Below are positions 26,520 through 35,949 of a stretch of DNA of 64,000 nucleotides, in pieces (the first letter of the stretch is position 1; each line of letters opens with the position of its first letter). The stretch comes from JAENVU01 sp046598395. GTDB lineage: Bacteria; Actinomycetota; Acidimicrobiia; IMCC26256; JAENVU01. The notes below the pieces were generated by a model, which was not told the DNA's origin, ran no database searches, and worked only from the letters and a program-made list of their open reading frames with translations. Made by a program: the position numbers and the translations under genes. Location: assembly GCA_046598395.1 (NCBI GenBank), contig JBKJIQ010000006.1:1-64000 (forward strand). The letters run 5' to 3'.

Positions 26520-27299
26520 ATGCCGCGTATCGATTTCAGTGGAGCATCGGCCGTTGTCACCGGAGGTGCCTCCGGCATTGGCGAAGCTGCGGCGCGCCAA
26601 CTCGCCGCCATCGGTGCACGCGTGGTGATCGCTGACCTCAACGAAGAGCGAGGAACGGCCGTAGCATCCGAACTCGGTGGCCTCTTCGTGAAGTGCGACG
26701 TCTCGAGTGAAGCAGACGGCCTGACCGCGGTGGGCGCCGCGTCCGAGATGGGGCCGCTGCGCGCGCTCGTGAACTCGGCCGGACTGGGCGCGGCGGGCCG
26801 CACGGTGGACCGCAACAACGACCCGATGCCTCAGAGTCAGTTCGAGTTCGTGATCAAGGTCAACCTGTTGGGATCGTTCAACATGCTGCGCCTCTGCGCG
26901 GCCGCGATGGCCAAGACCGAGCCGCTCGACACCGACGGTCAACGCGGCGCGATTGTGAACATGGCCTCGGCCGCCGCGTTCGACGGTCAGATCGGTCAGG
27001 CCGCCTACTCTGCGTCCAAGGGCGGCATCGTGGGCATGACCCTGCCGATTGCGCGTGACCTCAGCGCCATCGGTATCCGAGTCAACACCATTGCGCCCGG
27101 CCTGATCGACACACCGATCTACGGAACCGGCGAAGCGTCGGAGCAGTTCAAGGCCCATCTTGGTTCTTCGGTGCTTTTCCCGAAGCGTCTCGGCTCCGGT
27201 GAGGAACTCGCCTTCATGGTCATCGAACTGCTGACGAATCCCTACATGAATGCCGAAGTCGTTCGCGTCGACGGCGGAATCCGGATGCCCCCGAAGTAG
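26520..27299 (+). CDS. Short-chain dehydrogenase (3-hydroxyacyl-CoA dehydrogenase type 2-like)
   Basis: 259 residues from the ATG at 26520, with GAGGAAGG 8 bases upstream. It has the SDR cofactor motif TGGASGIGEAAARQLA, the acidic residue in VIADLNEE that favours NAD, the NSAG motif, a catalytic serine region NMASAAAFDG and the YSASK catalytic tyrosine/lysine pair. The insertion NNDPMPQSQFEFVIKVNLLGSFNM and the ending NAEVVRVDGGIRM fit the HSD17B10/FabG-like group that oxidises 3-hydroxyacyl-CoA or steroid alcohols. The acyl-CoA dehydrogenase gene downstream supports a role in beta-oxidation-type degradation. Confidence 0.9.
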   Translation: MPRIDFSGASAVVTGGASGIGEAAARQLAAIGARVVIADLNEERGTAVASELGGLFVKCDVSSEADGLTAVGAASEMGPLRALVNSAGLGAAGRTVDRNNDPMPQSQFEFVIKVNLLGSFNMLRLCAAAMAKTEPLDTDGQRGAIVNMASAAAFDGQIGQAAYSASKGGIVGMTLPIARDLSAIGIRVNTIAPGLIDTPIYGTGEASEQFKAHLGSSVLFPKRLGSGEELAFMVIELLTNPYMNAEVVRVDGGIRMPPK

Positions 27300-27307
27300 G
27301 TATCGCG

Positions 27308-28099
27308 TCAGCGTTGCGTCGGCTCTCGGCCCGCGCCGGGCGGGCCGGCGAACGCCTGGGCGATCGCCATCCACTGGGCGGCGATCGATCCGGTGATGCT
27401 CAAGGCGGTGTCGGCCAGATGGCGCCGTTGCGTGACCACCAGTGCAAAGTCCAGCGCCGACCCCTCCACCCGATCGGACGATGCGGGATCACCCCAGGTC
27501 CACGGCTCACCATCGGGCGCAACGAGTGCCACGTACACCGCAACACCGGGAACTTCCAGACCGTGTGCGGTAAACGAGTTGGCGAACGTGCGCACACCGA
27601 TGTGCGCGACTTGGCGCAACGCGCGCGTGGGCGTTCGCGTGACGCCAAGGCCGTCGGCGATGTCCTGACCGTGCGCCCACGTCTCCATGATCCGAGCTGT
27701 GAGGGACGACGCGATGCTCATCGGTGGCCCGTACCACGGCACGCGAGTCGACGGCTCGAGCGCGAGGAATGTGGAACGCATCCCCGAGCGCGCCGTGCGG
27801 AACCACTCGAGCACTTCTCTCGGTACCATCGTGCGGGCTCGCACACTGATTCGTTCGGTGATGCCGTCCGGGTCAACGAGTGCGGCCTCCAACTCACGTT
27901 GGAACGCATCGGCGTCGGTTGCCGCGGTGGTGGCCGCTTCGTCGAAGTATGCGAGATGCGCCACCTGTTCCTGCACCCGCCACCCTGGCGCCGGAGTCGG
28001 CGTTTCCCATCCCGCCGCATCGAGCGGTTCGAGCATCGCGAGCAGCACCGCGGTCTCCGCGTCGAGATCGTCGGCCAGCCCTGTCAGATCCACCGCCAT
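27308..28099 (-). CDS. TIGR03084-family protein (DinB/maleylpyruvate isomerase-like)
   Basis: 263 residues. The N-terminus LADDLDAETAVLLAMLEPLD followed by GWRVQEQVAHLAYFDEAA and MSIASSLTARIMETWAHGQDIADGLG contains the three histidine-bearing segments of the mycothiol-dependent maleylpyruvate isomerase N-terminal fold. The full-length pattern matches the actinobacterial family TIGR03084. Its reaction is not known. Mycothiol use is plausible because a mycothione reductase is encoded in this window. The ATG at 28097-28099 is preceded by GGGAGG. It is convergent with the SDR gene. Confidence 0.87.
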   Translation of the reverse strand: MAVDLTGLADDLDAETAVLLAMLEPLDAAGWETPTPAPGWRVQEQVAHLAYFDEAATTAATDADAFQRELEAALVDPDGITERISVRARTMVPREVLEWFRTARSGMRSTFLALEPSTRVPWYGPPMSIASSLTARIMETWAHGQDIADGLGVTRTPTRALRQVAHIGVRTFANSFTAHGLEVPGVAVYVALVAPDGEPWTWGDPASSDRVEGSALDFALVVTQRRHLADTALSITGSIAAQWMAIAQAFAGPPGAGREPTQR

Positions 28100-28217
28100 A
28101 TGTGGCCTCCCTCTCGCGTGGGTTCACGCTTGCACATCGACCCTCCGCCTCGACACTCCGGGTCGAAACCCCTACCGTCGGGCACCCGATCACCGAGCCA
28201 TTCCATGAAGAGGACCG

Positions 28218-29378
28218 ATGGACTTCGCCGAACCCGCTGAACACCAGATGCTCCGATCCGCCGTGCGCGACGTCGGATCGAAGTTCGGCCACGAATACTT
28301 CGCGGAGAAGTCGCGCACCGACGGCCGTACCGACGAGCTGTGGAACGCGATCGGCGAACTCGGCTTTCTCGGCGTCCACCTCCCGGAGGAATACGGCGGC
28401 GGTGGCGGCGGGATGTCCGAACTCATGATCGTCTGCGAGGAACTCGCTGCGCTCGGATCACCGCTCCTGCTGATCCTCGTCTCCCCTGCGATCTGCGCCG
28501 AGCTGATCAAGCACTTCGGCACCGACACCCAGAAGGACCGATGGCTGCGCCCAATGGCGAACGGCAAGAAGATGGTGTTTGCGATCACCGAGCCCGACGC
28601 CGGTTCGAACAGTCACAACATCGCGACCACCGCCACGCGCGACGGTGATGTGTACCGGCTGAACGGTTCGAAGACCTACATCTCCGGGGTGGACGAAGCC
28701 GACGCGATGGTGGTGGTCACCCGCACCGGGACCCACGCCGGCACCGGGCGCGCCAAGTTGTCGCTCTTCGTCGTCGATACCGATGCGCCGGGGTTGGATC
28801 GCACCGTGATCCCGATGGAGATTCGTGCCCCCGAGAAGCAGTTCACGCTGTTCTTCGACAATGTGGAAGTTCCCGCCGATCGCCTCTTGGGCGACGAAGA
28901 CGAGGGGCTCCGACAAGTGTTCGTGGGTCTGAACCCGGAGCGCATCATGAGCGCGGCGATCTGCACCGGCATCGGTCGGTACGCGCTGGCCAAAGCCGCG
29001 GCCTACGCCAACGATCGCGAAGTCTGGGGTACGCCGATCGGCCGCCATCAGGGCATCGCCCATCCGCTCGCGACCGCGAAGATCGAACTGGAACTGGCCC
29101 GCCTCATGATGGCGAAAGCGGCATGGATGCACGACCACTCCGACGATCGGATCGCCGCGGGCGAAGCCGCCAACATGGCGAAGTACGCCGCGGCGGAGGC
29201 GGGGCTCCACGCGTTGGATGCGGCAATCCAAACCCACGGTGGCAACGGTCTGGCCAGCGAATACGGCCTGGCCGACCTGTGGGGCATGGTGCGATTGCTC
29301 AAGATCGCGCCAGTCAGCCGCGAGATGGTCCTGAACTTCGTGGCCCAGCAGTCACTCGGCCTGCCCAAGTCCTATTGA
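28218..29378 (+). CDS. Acyl-CoA dehydrogenase
   Basis: 386 residues, the normal family length. It contains LPEEYGGGGGGMSELMIVCEELA, the FAD-contact motif FAITEPDAGSNSH, a second signature region LFFDNVEVPADRLLG, and the C-terminal IQTHGGNGLASEYGLADLWG. It oxidises the alpha-beta bond of an acyl-CoA with FAD, passing electrons to ETF. The exact substrate chain cannot be read. The ATG at 28218 is preceded by AAGAGGA. The SDR gene lies nearby on the same strand, though the TIGR03084 gene lies between on the other strand. Its 3' end overlaps that of the eroded antiporter gene. Confidence 0.92.
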   Translation: MDFAEPAEHQMLRSAVRDVGSKFGHEYFAEKSRTDGRTDELWNAIGELGFLGVHLPEEYGGGGGGMSELMIVCEELAALGSPLLLILVSPAICAELIKHFGTDTQKDRWLRPMANGKKMVFAITEPDAGSNSHNIATTATRDGDVYRLNGSKTYISGVDEADAMVVVTRTGTHAGTGRAKLSLFVVDTDAPGLDRTVIPMEIRAPEKQFTLFFDNVEVPADRLLGDEDEGLRQVFVGLNPERIMSAAICTGIGRYALAKAAAYANDREVWGTPIGRHQGIAHPLATAKIELELARLMMAKAAWMHDHSDDRIAAGEAANMAKYAAAEAGLHALDAAIQTHGGNGLASEYGLADLWGMVRLLKIAPVSREMVLNFVAQQSLGLPKSY

Positions 29379-30146
29379 GCACTGCTCTCCGGAAGCGGGC
29401 CCAGCGGATGTGCAGTTGAGGACACGAGCCGGGTGCCGATGAGCGGGAACACGATCACCGAGATCCGCTTCGAGCTTGCTCTCCATCGTTTCGATCTCAT
29501 GGCTCGGCGCACCCGCGCTCACATACAAGCGGTACACGATTCCGGCCATGAACGCTCCGAGCAAGAAGTCGAGACTCAGCTCCGCCGCGAGGAACGTCAT
29601 CAGCGCGATCAGCCCCAGCGCGAGCCGGATATAGAGCTGACCGCTGGAGCGCAGCGTGCGGCCAAGCTGGCGGCGCAGGTGGCCCGGGCGGCCTCGCATC
29701 GCCACGAAGACCGCGCCCACCGACACCACCGCGAAAGCAACGAGCGACACGGCCGCGTTCCACGTTTCGGTCCCACTCAGCACCAGCGCGATCGCGATGA
29801 TGGGGAAGAACTCGCCGACGGACCCGATCGCCAACACGTGGGTCCCGAACCGACTTGCGAGGAGGCCCTCATCGCGGATGATCGGCAACAACGTGCCCAG
29901 GGCCGTGGTCGTGAGGGCGAACGCCACGTAGAGCTCGGCCTTGATCATCCCCGTCGCGAGCATCACGCCGGCGACGGCCAGTCCGAGCGCCACCGAGATC
30001 GCCCACCCGGTGACCGCCAGCCGCAGCGGCGCGCCCCGGACCCGCCCGAGGTCGAGTTCGAAGCCGGCGAAGAATATCAGGGTTAGCGGAGCCGCGAACG
30101 CGGCCGCGAGGATCAAGAGCAGCGTTCCGGCAGGGGTCCTGAACAT
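29372..30146 (-). pseudogene. Eroded CPA2/Kef-type cation-proton antiporter
   Basis: The ATG at 30144-30146 begins MFRTPAGTLLLILAAAFAAPL, the first helix of a CPA2 antiporter, which then runs directly into TLIFFAGFELDLGRVRG. In intact relatives about 50 residues (two helices) separate these motifs. The middle is well kept (TTTALGTLLPIIRDEGLL, GSVGEFFPIIAIALVLSG, LSLDFLLGAFMAGIVYRL, MESKLEA). After LEA the frame is lost: the annotated frame ends at 29352 in nonsense, while the next frame gives ISVIVFPLIGTRL, the normal last helix, and stops at 29372. So a second deletion of roughly 90-100 residues shifted the frame. The protein cannot be a working transporter. Confidence 0.75.
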
Positions 30147-30250
30147 GGTGCGCGGAGGCCACCTACCGCGCACACCAGATGGGTGGTGCCGTTTTGGAGC
30201 AGACTGCTCGGTGCCGCAACGGCCCATCCGTGAGCAGCTTCAGGAGCGAA

Positions 30251-31522
30251 ATGACCCCGACCGTCGGCAGCACCACCTTCGACCCGGATTTTCACATCGC
30301 GGCACTCCCACGGGACACCCTCGCCACCCTCTTACGAGAGTGGTTGCTCCACGGCCATCTCCAAGATCGCGTCGGAGTGCCGCTGCTGTATCAGCATGGC
30401 GTTGACCGCGAGGGCGCAGAACAGATCGCGATCGACGAATGGGCCGCGGCCAGCCCGCTGTACTCACTGCGGATGCAGGACACCCTCGGATTTCGCGGCC
30501 AGACGGTGGACGTGATCTTGAAGAACCTGCAACTCGACATTGGTTCCCCGCCGCAGTACATGGACTTCAGGCTGAAGTACATCGACGACGATCATGCCGA
30601 GTTCTTTCTCGCACACTGCGGCGCGCTGATGGACGTGGAACCCATGGGCGATGACTGGGTCCACGGGATGTGCCACACCATCGAAGATCCCACCTTCGAT
30701 GCCACCGCCGCCGCCACCAGTCCGTTCGCGGTGATGCGCCCGATCCATCGGCCGCCGCGCACACCCACCGACCGCATGCCGCACTGCGCGTGGCGGATCG
30801 ACATCGATCGCAGCACCGAGCCCGCGCAATCGCACCCCAACCTCGCCATCGTGGCGCAGTCGCTCGCCGCCCGGCTTCCCGTGGCGACCATCGCCGAGGA
30901 GGCCGAGCCCGACGGACTCGTGGGGTATCGCCACGCGATGGATCCGGATCTGCGCTTCGAACAATTCTCGCACGCCACGCTCGTCGCGATTCTCTCCGAG
31001 GTCGCGCTGCAGAGTCAGCTCCTGATGCGCAGTTACCTCCTGAGCGTGACGAACCGGGTCTCGGCCGTTGCCGCCGAGGAGCTCGGGCCGCGGGTGTTGG
31101 TGGGCGTGGTCCCGGTGACCGCAGGCCGAATCGCCGCCGCGCTCGGCATCACCGGGACCGATGCCGGAGCCATCGCCCAGGTGCTCCAGGTCCACCCGTC
31201 ATTCCAACCCCCGGGCTACATCACGCCGAGGGTCGAACTGGCCGACCCGTCGACCGTTCGTTTCGCACTGCTGCGCTCGGCGATTTTCGACGAAGGCGAC
31301 GGCCGCACCTGGCTCGCCGGACTCGGCCACGCGGGCGACCGAGCCATCGATGCACTGGCGCGCGGCATCAACCCGCGAGCTCGGAGTCACCCCGCCCCGA
31401 CCCGTGACGACGAGCAGGTCGCCTACGAGATCATCATCGATGACGCCACTGAGGAACTCCGCGAAGAGCCCGAGACCGCGCTCGCCCGCTTCAGCGGTGC
31501 TGCGACGTTCCAGTTCCGCTGA
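30251..31522 (+). CDS. Conserved-looking protein of unknown function
   Basis: 423 residues from the ATG at 30251, with CAGGAG 4 bases upstream. I do not recognise the family. The sequence is soluble, with no signal peptide or membrane helix. It has several histidine/cysteine-rich motifs (EFFLAHCGALMDVEPMGDDWVHGMCHTIED, then RMPHCAWRIDI), which suggest a metal or cofactor site, and a helical second half (ATLVAILSEVALQSQLLMRSYL, VTAGRIAAALGITG). Codon usage resembles its neighbours. The SCP2-like gene follows after 69 bp, so they may form a unit with the glutamine synthetase-like and PuuD-like genes. Confidence 0.7.
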   Translation: MTPTVGSTTFDPDFHIAALPRDTLATLLREWLLHGHLQDRVGVPLLYQHGVDREGAEQIAIDEWAAASPLYSLRMQDTLGFRGQTVDVILKNLQLDIGSPPQYMDFRLKYIDDDHAEFFLAHCGALMDVEPMGDDWVHGMCHTIEDPTFDATAAATSPFAVMRPIHRPPRTPTDRMPHCAWRIDIDRSTEPAQSHPNLAIVAQSLAARLPVATIAEEAEPDGLVGYRHAMDPDLRFEQFSHATLVAILSEVALQSQLLMRSYLLSVTNRVSAVAAEELGPRVLVGVVPVTAGRIAAALGITGTDAGAIAQVLQVHPSFQPPGYITPRVELADPSTVRFALLRSAIFDEGDGRTWLAGLGHAGDRAIDALARGINPRARSHPAPTRDDEQVAYEIIIDDATEELREEPETALARFSGAATFQFR

Positions 31523-31591
31523 GGACACGCTGCATCGACGGCTGACCGCAGCACGTGATACGCAACCCGTCGTGAATCTGGATCCAACCCC

Positions 31592-32299
31592 ATGACCAAC
31601 ACCGCTGCGGCCCCACCGACCCCGTCGACCCCGTCGACCCCAGACACGGAGTCGACTCCCTCCACGGAGTCGGCGTCGATCGTCGACGTTGAGTCGGATC
31701 CCGTTCCCATCGTCCTGATTCTCGCGGCCACGCTGCGGCGCGCCGAGCGCGATCCCAGACTCGCCGCACAGATGGCGAAGACCAAGGGGAACGTGGCCCT
31801 GCGCTCCACGGTCGATCCGCAATCGGCGACGCTCCGGTTCGCGCACGGGCGGGTGCTCATCGAGCGGGGCGTGGCTCCCGACACCGATGTCACCATCGCG
31901 GTCGACGTCAACCGTATGAGCGACCTCGATGCCCCCAAGCCCAAGATCAGCGGCGCACTCCTGCACCTTCGCCTCGCGCTCAGGGCGGGCAAGGTCCTCG
32001 ACCCTCCCGCCCAACGGTGGCAAGACGAGGCCAAACGGTTCTGGGAGTTCGCCGGCACGCATCCCCGCGTACCGAAGGGTGTACGGATCGTCTGTACCGA
32101 TGACGACACCGAGTTCCTGCTCGGCGGCGCGCCCGTCGACTACGAGATCTTCGGATCCGCCCATCAGCTCACCGTGCTCTTCACCGGCGGTTCCGTGTTC
32201 GGTCAGGACCTGCTCGATGGCAAACTGCACGCGGTCGGGTCGCTCGCCCACATGGCCGAACTCACCGGCCGCACCCTCGCATTCATGATGGGGACCTGA
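31592..32299 (+). CDS. SCP2-like lipid-binding protein
   Basis: 235 residues from the ATG at 31592. The first 35 residues are a low-complexity Thr/Pro/Ser tail encoded by repeats of GTCGACCCC. The region about 60-130 (NVALRSTVDPQSATLRFAHG, VTIAVDVNRMSDL) resembles the beta-sheet core of SCP2 sterol-carrier-like domains. The rest is mixed alpha/beta without a known signature. The call is by pattern only and could be wrong. It ends one base before the GTG of the glutamine synthetase-like gene, so the two are coupled. Confidence 0.55.
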   Translation: MTNTAAAPPTPSTPSTPDTESTPSTESASIVDVESDPVPIVLILAATLRRAERDPRLAAQMAKTKGNVALRSTVDPQSATLRFAHGRVLIERGVAPDTDVTIAVDVNRMSDLDAPKPKISGALLHLRLALRAGKVLDPPAQRWQDEAKRFWEFAGTHPRVPKGVRIVCTDDDTEFLLGGAPVDYEIFGSAHQLTVLFTGGSVFGQDLLDGKLHAVGSLAHMAELTGRTLAFMMGT

Positions 32300-32300
32300 C

Positions 32301-33689
32301 GTGAACTCTCTCGCGCCTACCGCAGACACCATCGTCTCATGGCTCGACCACCACGACATCGCGTGGGTGAAAACGGAAGGCGTCTCGCTCGATGGCCTTG
32401 TGGTCGGCAAGCACTTGGGTCGCTCCAAGTTCGTGAAGAGCCTGCCGACGGGCAACGCGATTACCGACCTCGTCTTGGGCTACGACATCGCCGGTGGGCC
32501 ATTCCTCGCGTGGTGGGACACGTGGCGCGCGGATGCACTCGGCGACATCTTCCAACGCCCTGACCTCAACACCTTGGTGGTCGCCCCCGATCGGGCGAAG
32601 ACTGCGAATGTGATCTGCGATTTCGTCGCGGCCAACGGCGACCCGATTCCGAGTTGTCCCCGCGGCGTGTTGCGCCGAACGCTGGATCGACTCGCGGGAC
32701 ACGGATACCAAGCCAGAGCCGCGTTCGAAGTGGAGGCAATGCTGTTCACCGAGCCGGTCACCACCGCGCGCCGCCGCCACTACGCGGATCTCACTCCGCT
32801 GTCCTTCCCGGCCGCGATCGGGTACCTGCATCACAACTCGCGCCAGCAACTCGAGTTCATGGATGTGGTCGTAGCCCGCCTTGATGCCCTCGGCATCACG
32901 GTGGAGGGCTGGCACGATGAGGCCGCGCCCGGACAGTTCGAAATCAACCTCGAACCCGCCGACCCGCTCACCGCGTGCGATCAGGTCATTCGGGTCAAGC
33001 AGGTCCTGCGCGAGGTCGCCATGGACCAGGGCCATGTGGTCACTTTCATGGCGAAGCCCTCCGCCGAGTACGGCAACGGACTTCACGTTCATCACTCCCT
33101 GACGCACGACGGTGAGCCCGCCTTCTACGCGCCCGACGGCGCGATGAGCGACGCCAGCCGCGCCTGGATCGGCGGTTTGATGGCCACGATGCCCGCGGCC
33201 ACGTCGCTGCTGTGTCCCACCGTCAACTCATATCGACGAATGGTGGGCTTCGCCGCCGCCCCCACGGTGGCGTCGTGGGGAGAGGACAACAAGTCCGCCG
33301 CGCTCCGGGTGCTGTCGCGCTCGCCCGGTGCCGCCCGAATCGAACATCGCCTCGCGGGTGGAGACGCAAACCCCTACCTGGTGCTGGCGGCCGTACTCGC
33401 AGGCGGGATCGCCGGTATCGAACACGAGATCACACCACCGGACCCGATCGCGGTGACGGGTTGGGGCCTCCCGGCCGACGGTTGGCCACACCTTCCGACC
33501 TCCATCTCGCAGTCCACGGCCGCGCTCGCGGCCGACGCCCGATTCCGTTCGGTGTTGGGTGATGAGTTCGCCCAGTTCTGGATCAACACCCGGCGCTGGG
33601 AGTGGCTCATGTTCCACACCACCGGTGGGGACCCCGAAGCCACTGCAGTGACCCCCTGGGAACTCGACCGCTACTTCGAGTTGGTCTGA
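32301..33689 (+). CDS. Glutamine synthetase-family ligase (PuuA-like)
   Basis: 462 residues from the GTG at 32301, one base after the previous stop. It has the GS beta-grasp N-domain (VKTEGVSLDGLVVGKHL) and the catalytic barrel: FEVEAMLF with the metal-binding glutamates, GQFEINLEPADPL, the nucleotide-binding GLHVHHSL and NKSAALRV. There is no glutamine synthetase adenylylation-site context, and the N-domain is divergent, so it is probably a gamma-glutamyl-amine ligase and not a true glutamine synthetase. The next gene encodes a gamma-glutamyl-GABA hydrolase-like protein, which fits a Puu-type route in which amines are gamma-glutamylated, oxidised and released. No amine oxidase is adjacent. 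Confidence 0.87.
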   Translation: MNSLAPTADTIVSWLDHHDIAWVKTEGVSLDGLVVGKHLGRSKFVKSLPTGNAITDLVLGYDIAGGPFLAWWDTWRADALGDIFQRPDLNTLVVAPDRAKTANVICDFVAANGDPIPSCPRGVLRRTLDRLAGHGYQARAAFEVEAMLFTEPVTTARRRHYADLTPLSFPAAIGYLHHNSRQQLEFMDVVVARLDALGITVEGWHDEAAPGQFEINLEPADPLTACDQVIRVKQVLREVAMDQGHVVTFMAKPSAEYGNGLHVHHSLTHDGEPAFYAPDGAMSDASRAWIGGLMATMPAATSLLCPTVNSYRRMVGFAAAPTVASWGEDNKSAALRVLSRSPGAARIEHRLAGGDANPYLVLAAVLAGGIAGIEHEITPPDPIAVTGWGLPADGWPHLPTSISQSTAALAADARFRSVLGDEFAQFWINTRRWEWLMFHTTGGDPEATAVTPWELDRYFELV

Positions 33690-33695
33690 CTACTC

Positions 33696-34391
33696 GTGGG
33701 ACGGATCGTCGGCATCGTTGGACACATCGAAGCGGTTTCCGGCGACGAGGGCGTCGCGGTGGAGCATTTCATGGCCGCGGTCGCCTACGTGAAGGCCGTG
33801 CAGCGCGCGGGTGGCGTACCCGTGATCCTCCCCATCGTGGATCCCGGGAATCCCGACGATCTCGATCGCCTCCTGGACGCCGTCGACGCGGTCGTCATCA
33901 CCGGCGGTTGCGATGTCGATCCCCAGTCCTACGGCCAAGCGCCTCACGACATGTTGGGCCGCACCGACCTCCGGCGCGACGCCTCGGACCTCGCGATCGC
34001 CCGGGCAGTCGTGCACCGCAATCAACCCACGCTCGCGGTGTGTCGGGGGGTGCAGATCCTGAACGTCGCGCTGGGCGGGACCCTTGACCAGCACGTGGAT
34101 GCGCATATGCGCCTCGATCAGTACAACGAAGATGCCCACACCGTGACGATCGACCCCGGTTCACGGCTGGCCACGCTCGTCGGCACCGACCATCTCGGGG
34201 TGAACACACTCCACCACCAGGTCATCGCGACCCTCGGCACCGGCGTGCGAGCCGTCGCTCGCAATCAGGACGGTCACACCGAAGCCATCGAGATCGACGC
34301 CGCGCCGAACGTCCTCGGCATCCAGTGGCACCCCGAGTTCCTCCGCCACCGGGCCGATCATCTCGCCCTCTTCGCGCAGCTGATCAGCTAG
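33696..34391 (+). CDS. Gamma-glutamyl-GABA hydrolase-like (class I glutamine amidotransferase, peptidase C26)
   Basis: 231 residues from the GTG at 33696, 6 bp after the ligase gene. It has VVITGGCDVDPQSYG, the nucleophile cysteine in TLAVCRGVQILNVALGG, and the catalytic histidine and glutamate in GIQWHPEF. This is the PuuD-type layout of the class I amidotransferase fold. It should cleave a gamma-glutamyl amide made by the ligase from 32301. The gene order favours that pairing. It is convergent with the GH4 gene (12-bp gap). Confidence 0.87.
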   Translation: MGRIVGIVGHIEAVSGDEGVAVEHFMAAVAYVKAVQRAGGVPVILPIVDPGNPDDLDRLLDAVDAVVITGGCDVDPQSYGQAPHDMLGRTDLRRDASDLAIARAVVHRNQPTLAVCRGVQILNVALGGTLDQHVDAHMRLDQYNEDAHTVTIDPGSRLATLVGTDHLGVNTLHHQVIATLGTGVRAVARNQDGHTEAIEIDAAPNVLGIQWHPEFLRHRADHLALFAQLIS

Positions 34392-34403
34392 CCCCAACGC
34401 TGT

Positions 34404-35828
34404 TCAGGCGAAGCCGGGAAGATAGTCGGCTTCGGCATCGAACATTTCGAGGACCATCGCTCGCACCTCGGCCGGGCTGCACACCGCGGCCGTGAGCGGA
34501 TCCAAGGTGACCGCCAGAATCGCGGCCTCCTTGCTGCGTTCGATCGCGGCCTGCGCGGCGAGGTCATAGACCGGCATGTTCGATGCACAGATCGCCGCCA
34601 TCTGTGCGGGGAGCCGGCCGTAGCGCGTGGGACTGACGCCGCGGCGGTCGATCAACGTCGCCACCTCCACGATGCCGTCGGGTGCAAGGTTCTCGATGAG
34701 GCCACCGCGGTTCGGAACATTGCCGTAGATCACGTAGGGAACGTTCTTCTCCCGGGCCTCGATGATCCAACTCGCGTACTCCCAGGACCGCTTTGCCTCG
34801 ACCTGCTCCTCGCCGCTCAACAACCGATCACGCTGCTCGTCGGCCTTGACCCGCCACTGCGGCCAGTTGGTGGGATAGAAGAACGACTCGCCGTCATATG
34901 CGGGACCGCAGTACCGCTCCAACAACTCGGCGCGTGTGCGGTAGTACGGCAGGTACTCCGAGAGATGCCCACTGCTCTCGGTGATGAACGCACCGAAGTG
35001 CACCATCATGTCCTTGCGCACGAGATCGCCGGCGTCCCAATCGACGCTTGGGTCTCCTGCGAGATCGGCGCGGGCGCGCTCCATCAGCGCCGGATAGAGA
35101 TCCACGCCATTGTGTTCGAGGCGCGTAAACCAGCTGAGGTGATTGACGCCCGCACATTCCCAGGTGAGGTCGCGCCAGGCCACGCCCGCGCGCGCGGCGA
35201 GCACCCGGCTCGTGGCCTGCACGGAATGACACAGCCCCACCACTTCGACCGTGGAGGTACGGGCCGCCGCGAGACACATCATGCTCATCGGGTTCGTGTA
35301 GTTGAGCACGAGTGCGCGCGGACACAGCCGCTCCACGTCGGCCAGGACCTCGATCCACACCGGGATCGTGCGCAACCCCTTGAACACGCCACCCGGGCCG
35401 ATCGTGTCGCCGATGCACTGGTCCACGCCGTAGGCCGCCGGGATCTCGGAGTCGAACTGCACGCAATCAACCCCGGAAACCTCGATGCAGTTCACGAGGT
35501 AGTCGGTGTCGGGTAGCACCTCGAGGCGATCCAAGCTCGACTCGATCGCCCAAACATCGGCCACGCCGAACTCCTCGGCAAGGAATGCCACGAGCTTGGT
35601 CATGGTCGCCAGCCGGCGCTCGTCGATATCAACCAACGCGATCGTGCCGCCCACGCCGCCCGGTATGAGGAACAGGTCTTTCACCAGTTCCGGTGTGAAC
35701 ATGCTCCCGGCACCGAGCATCGTGACCTTGACCGGTCGCGGCATGTCGCCGGCCAAGCCGCGATGCTCGGCCGACTGGATGTGCGCACGGTGGCCAATCT
35801 CGGCGCTGGTGGTCGCGGTCGACGTCAT
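34404..35828 (-). CDS. Glycoside hydrolase family 4 (alpha-galactosidase/glucosidase-like)
   Basis: 474 residues from the ATG at 35826-35828, with TTGGAG 7 bases upstream. It has the NAD-binding motif VTMLGAGSMFTPELVKDLF, DIDERRLATM, a NYTNPMSMM stretch, and the metal-ligand motifs GLCHSVQ and GVNHLSWF typical of family GH4. These enzymes use NAD and a divalent metal for a redox-type hydrolysis and act on free or phosphorylated alpha-glycosides. The CHS motif is seen in members that act on unphosphorylated galactosides, so a MelA-like role is possible. The upstream extension to 36191 is antisense to the flavin hydroxylase gene and was excluded. Confidence 0.9.
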   Translation of the reverse strand: MTSTATTSAEIGHRAHIQSAEHRGLAGDMPRPVKVTMLGAGSMFTPELVKDLFLIPGGVGGTIALVDIDERRLATMTKLVAFLAEEFGVADVWAIESSLDRLEVLPDTDYLVNCIEVSGVDCVQFDSEIPAAYGVDQCIGDTIGPGGVFKGLRTIPVWIEVLADVERLCPRALVLNYTNPMSMMCLAAARTSTVEVVGLCHSVQATSRVLAARAGVAWRDLTWECAGVNHLSWFTRLEHNGVDLYPALMERARADLAGDPSVDWDAGDLVRKDMMVHFGAFITESSGHLSEYLPYYRTRAELLERYCGPAYDGESFFYPTNWPQWRVKADEQRDRLLSGEEQVEAKRSWEYASWIIEAREKNVPYVIYGNVPNRGGLIENLAPDGIVEVATLIDRRGVSPTRYGRLPAQMAAICASNMPVYDLAAQAAIERSKEAAILAVTLDPLTAAVCSPAEVRAMVLEMFDAEADYLPGFA

Positions 35829-35949
35829 GCGGTTCTCCAAGGGCGTTGGTGGGAGCCGGATGGCCCGCGGTGATCGTAGAGAACCTGCCGCGGCGCCGGG
35901 AACCGGTCCCGTGCCAAACTCACCTACCCCACCCATGAGGCAACCACCC

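Noticed and set aside
29433..30086. 217-residue plus-strand frame with many charged residues
   Set aside because: It is antisense to the antiporter remnant; the charge pattern is that of the complement of membrane helices.
31592..31700. GTCGACCCC repeats at the start of the SCP2-like gene as a regulatory repeat
   Set aside because: They encode a Thr/Pro/Ser low-complexity tail in frame and look like simple repeat coding.
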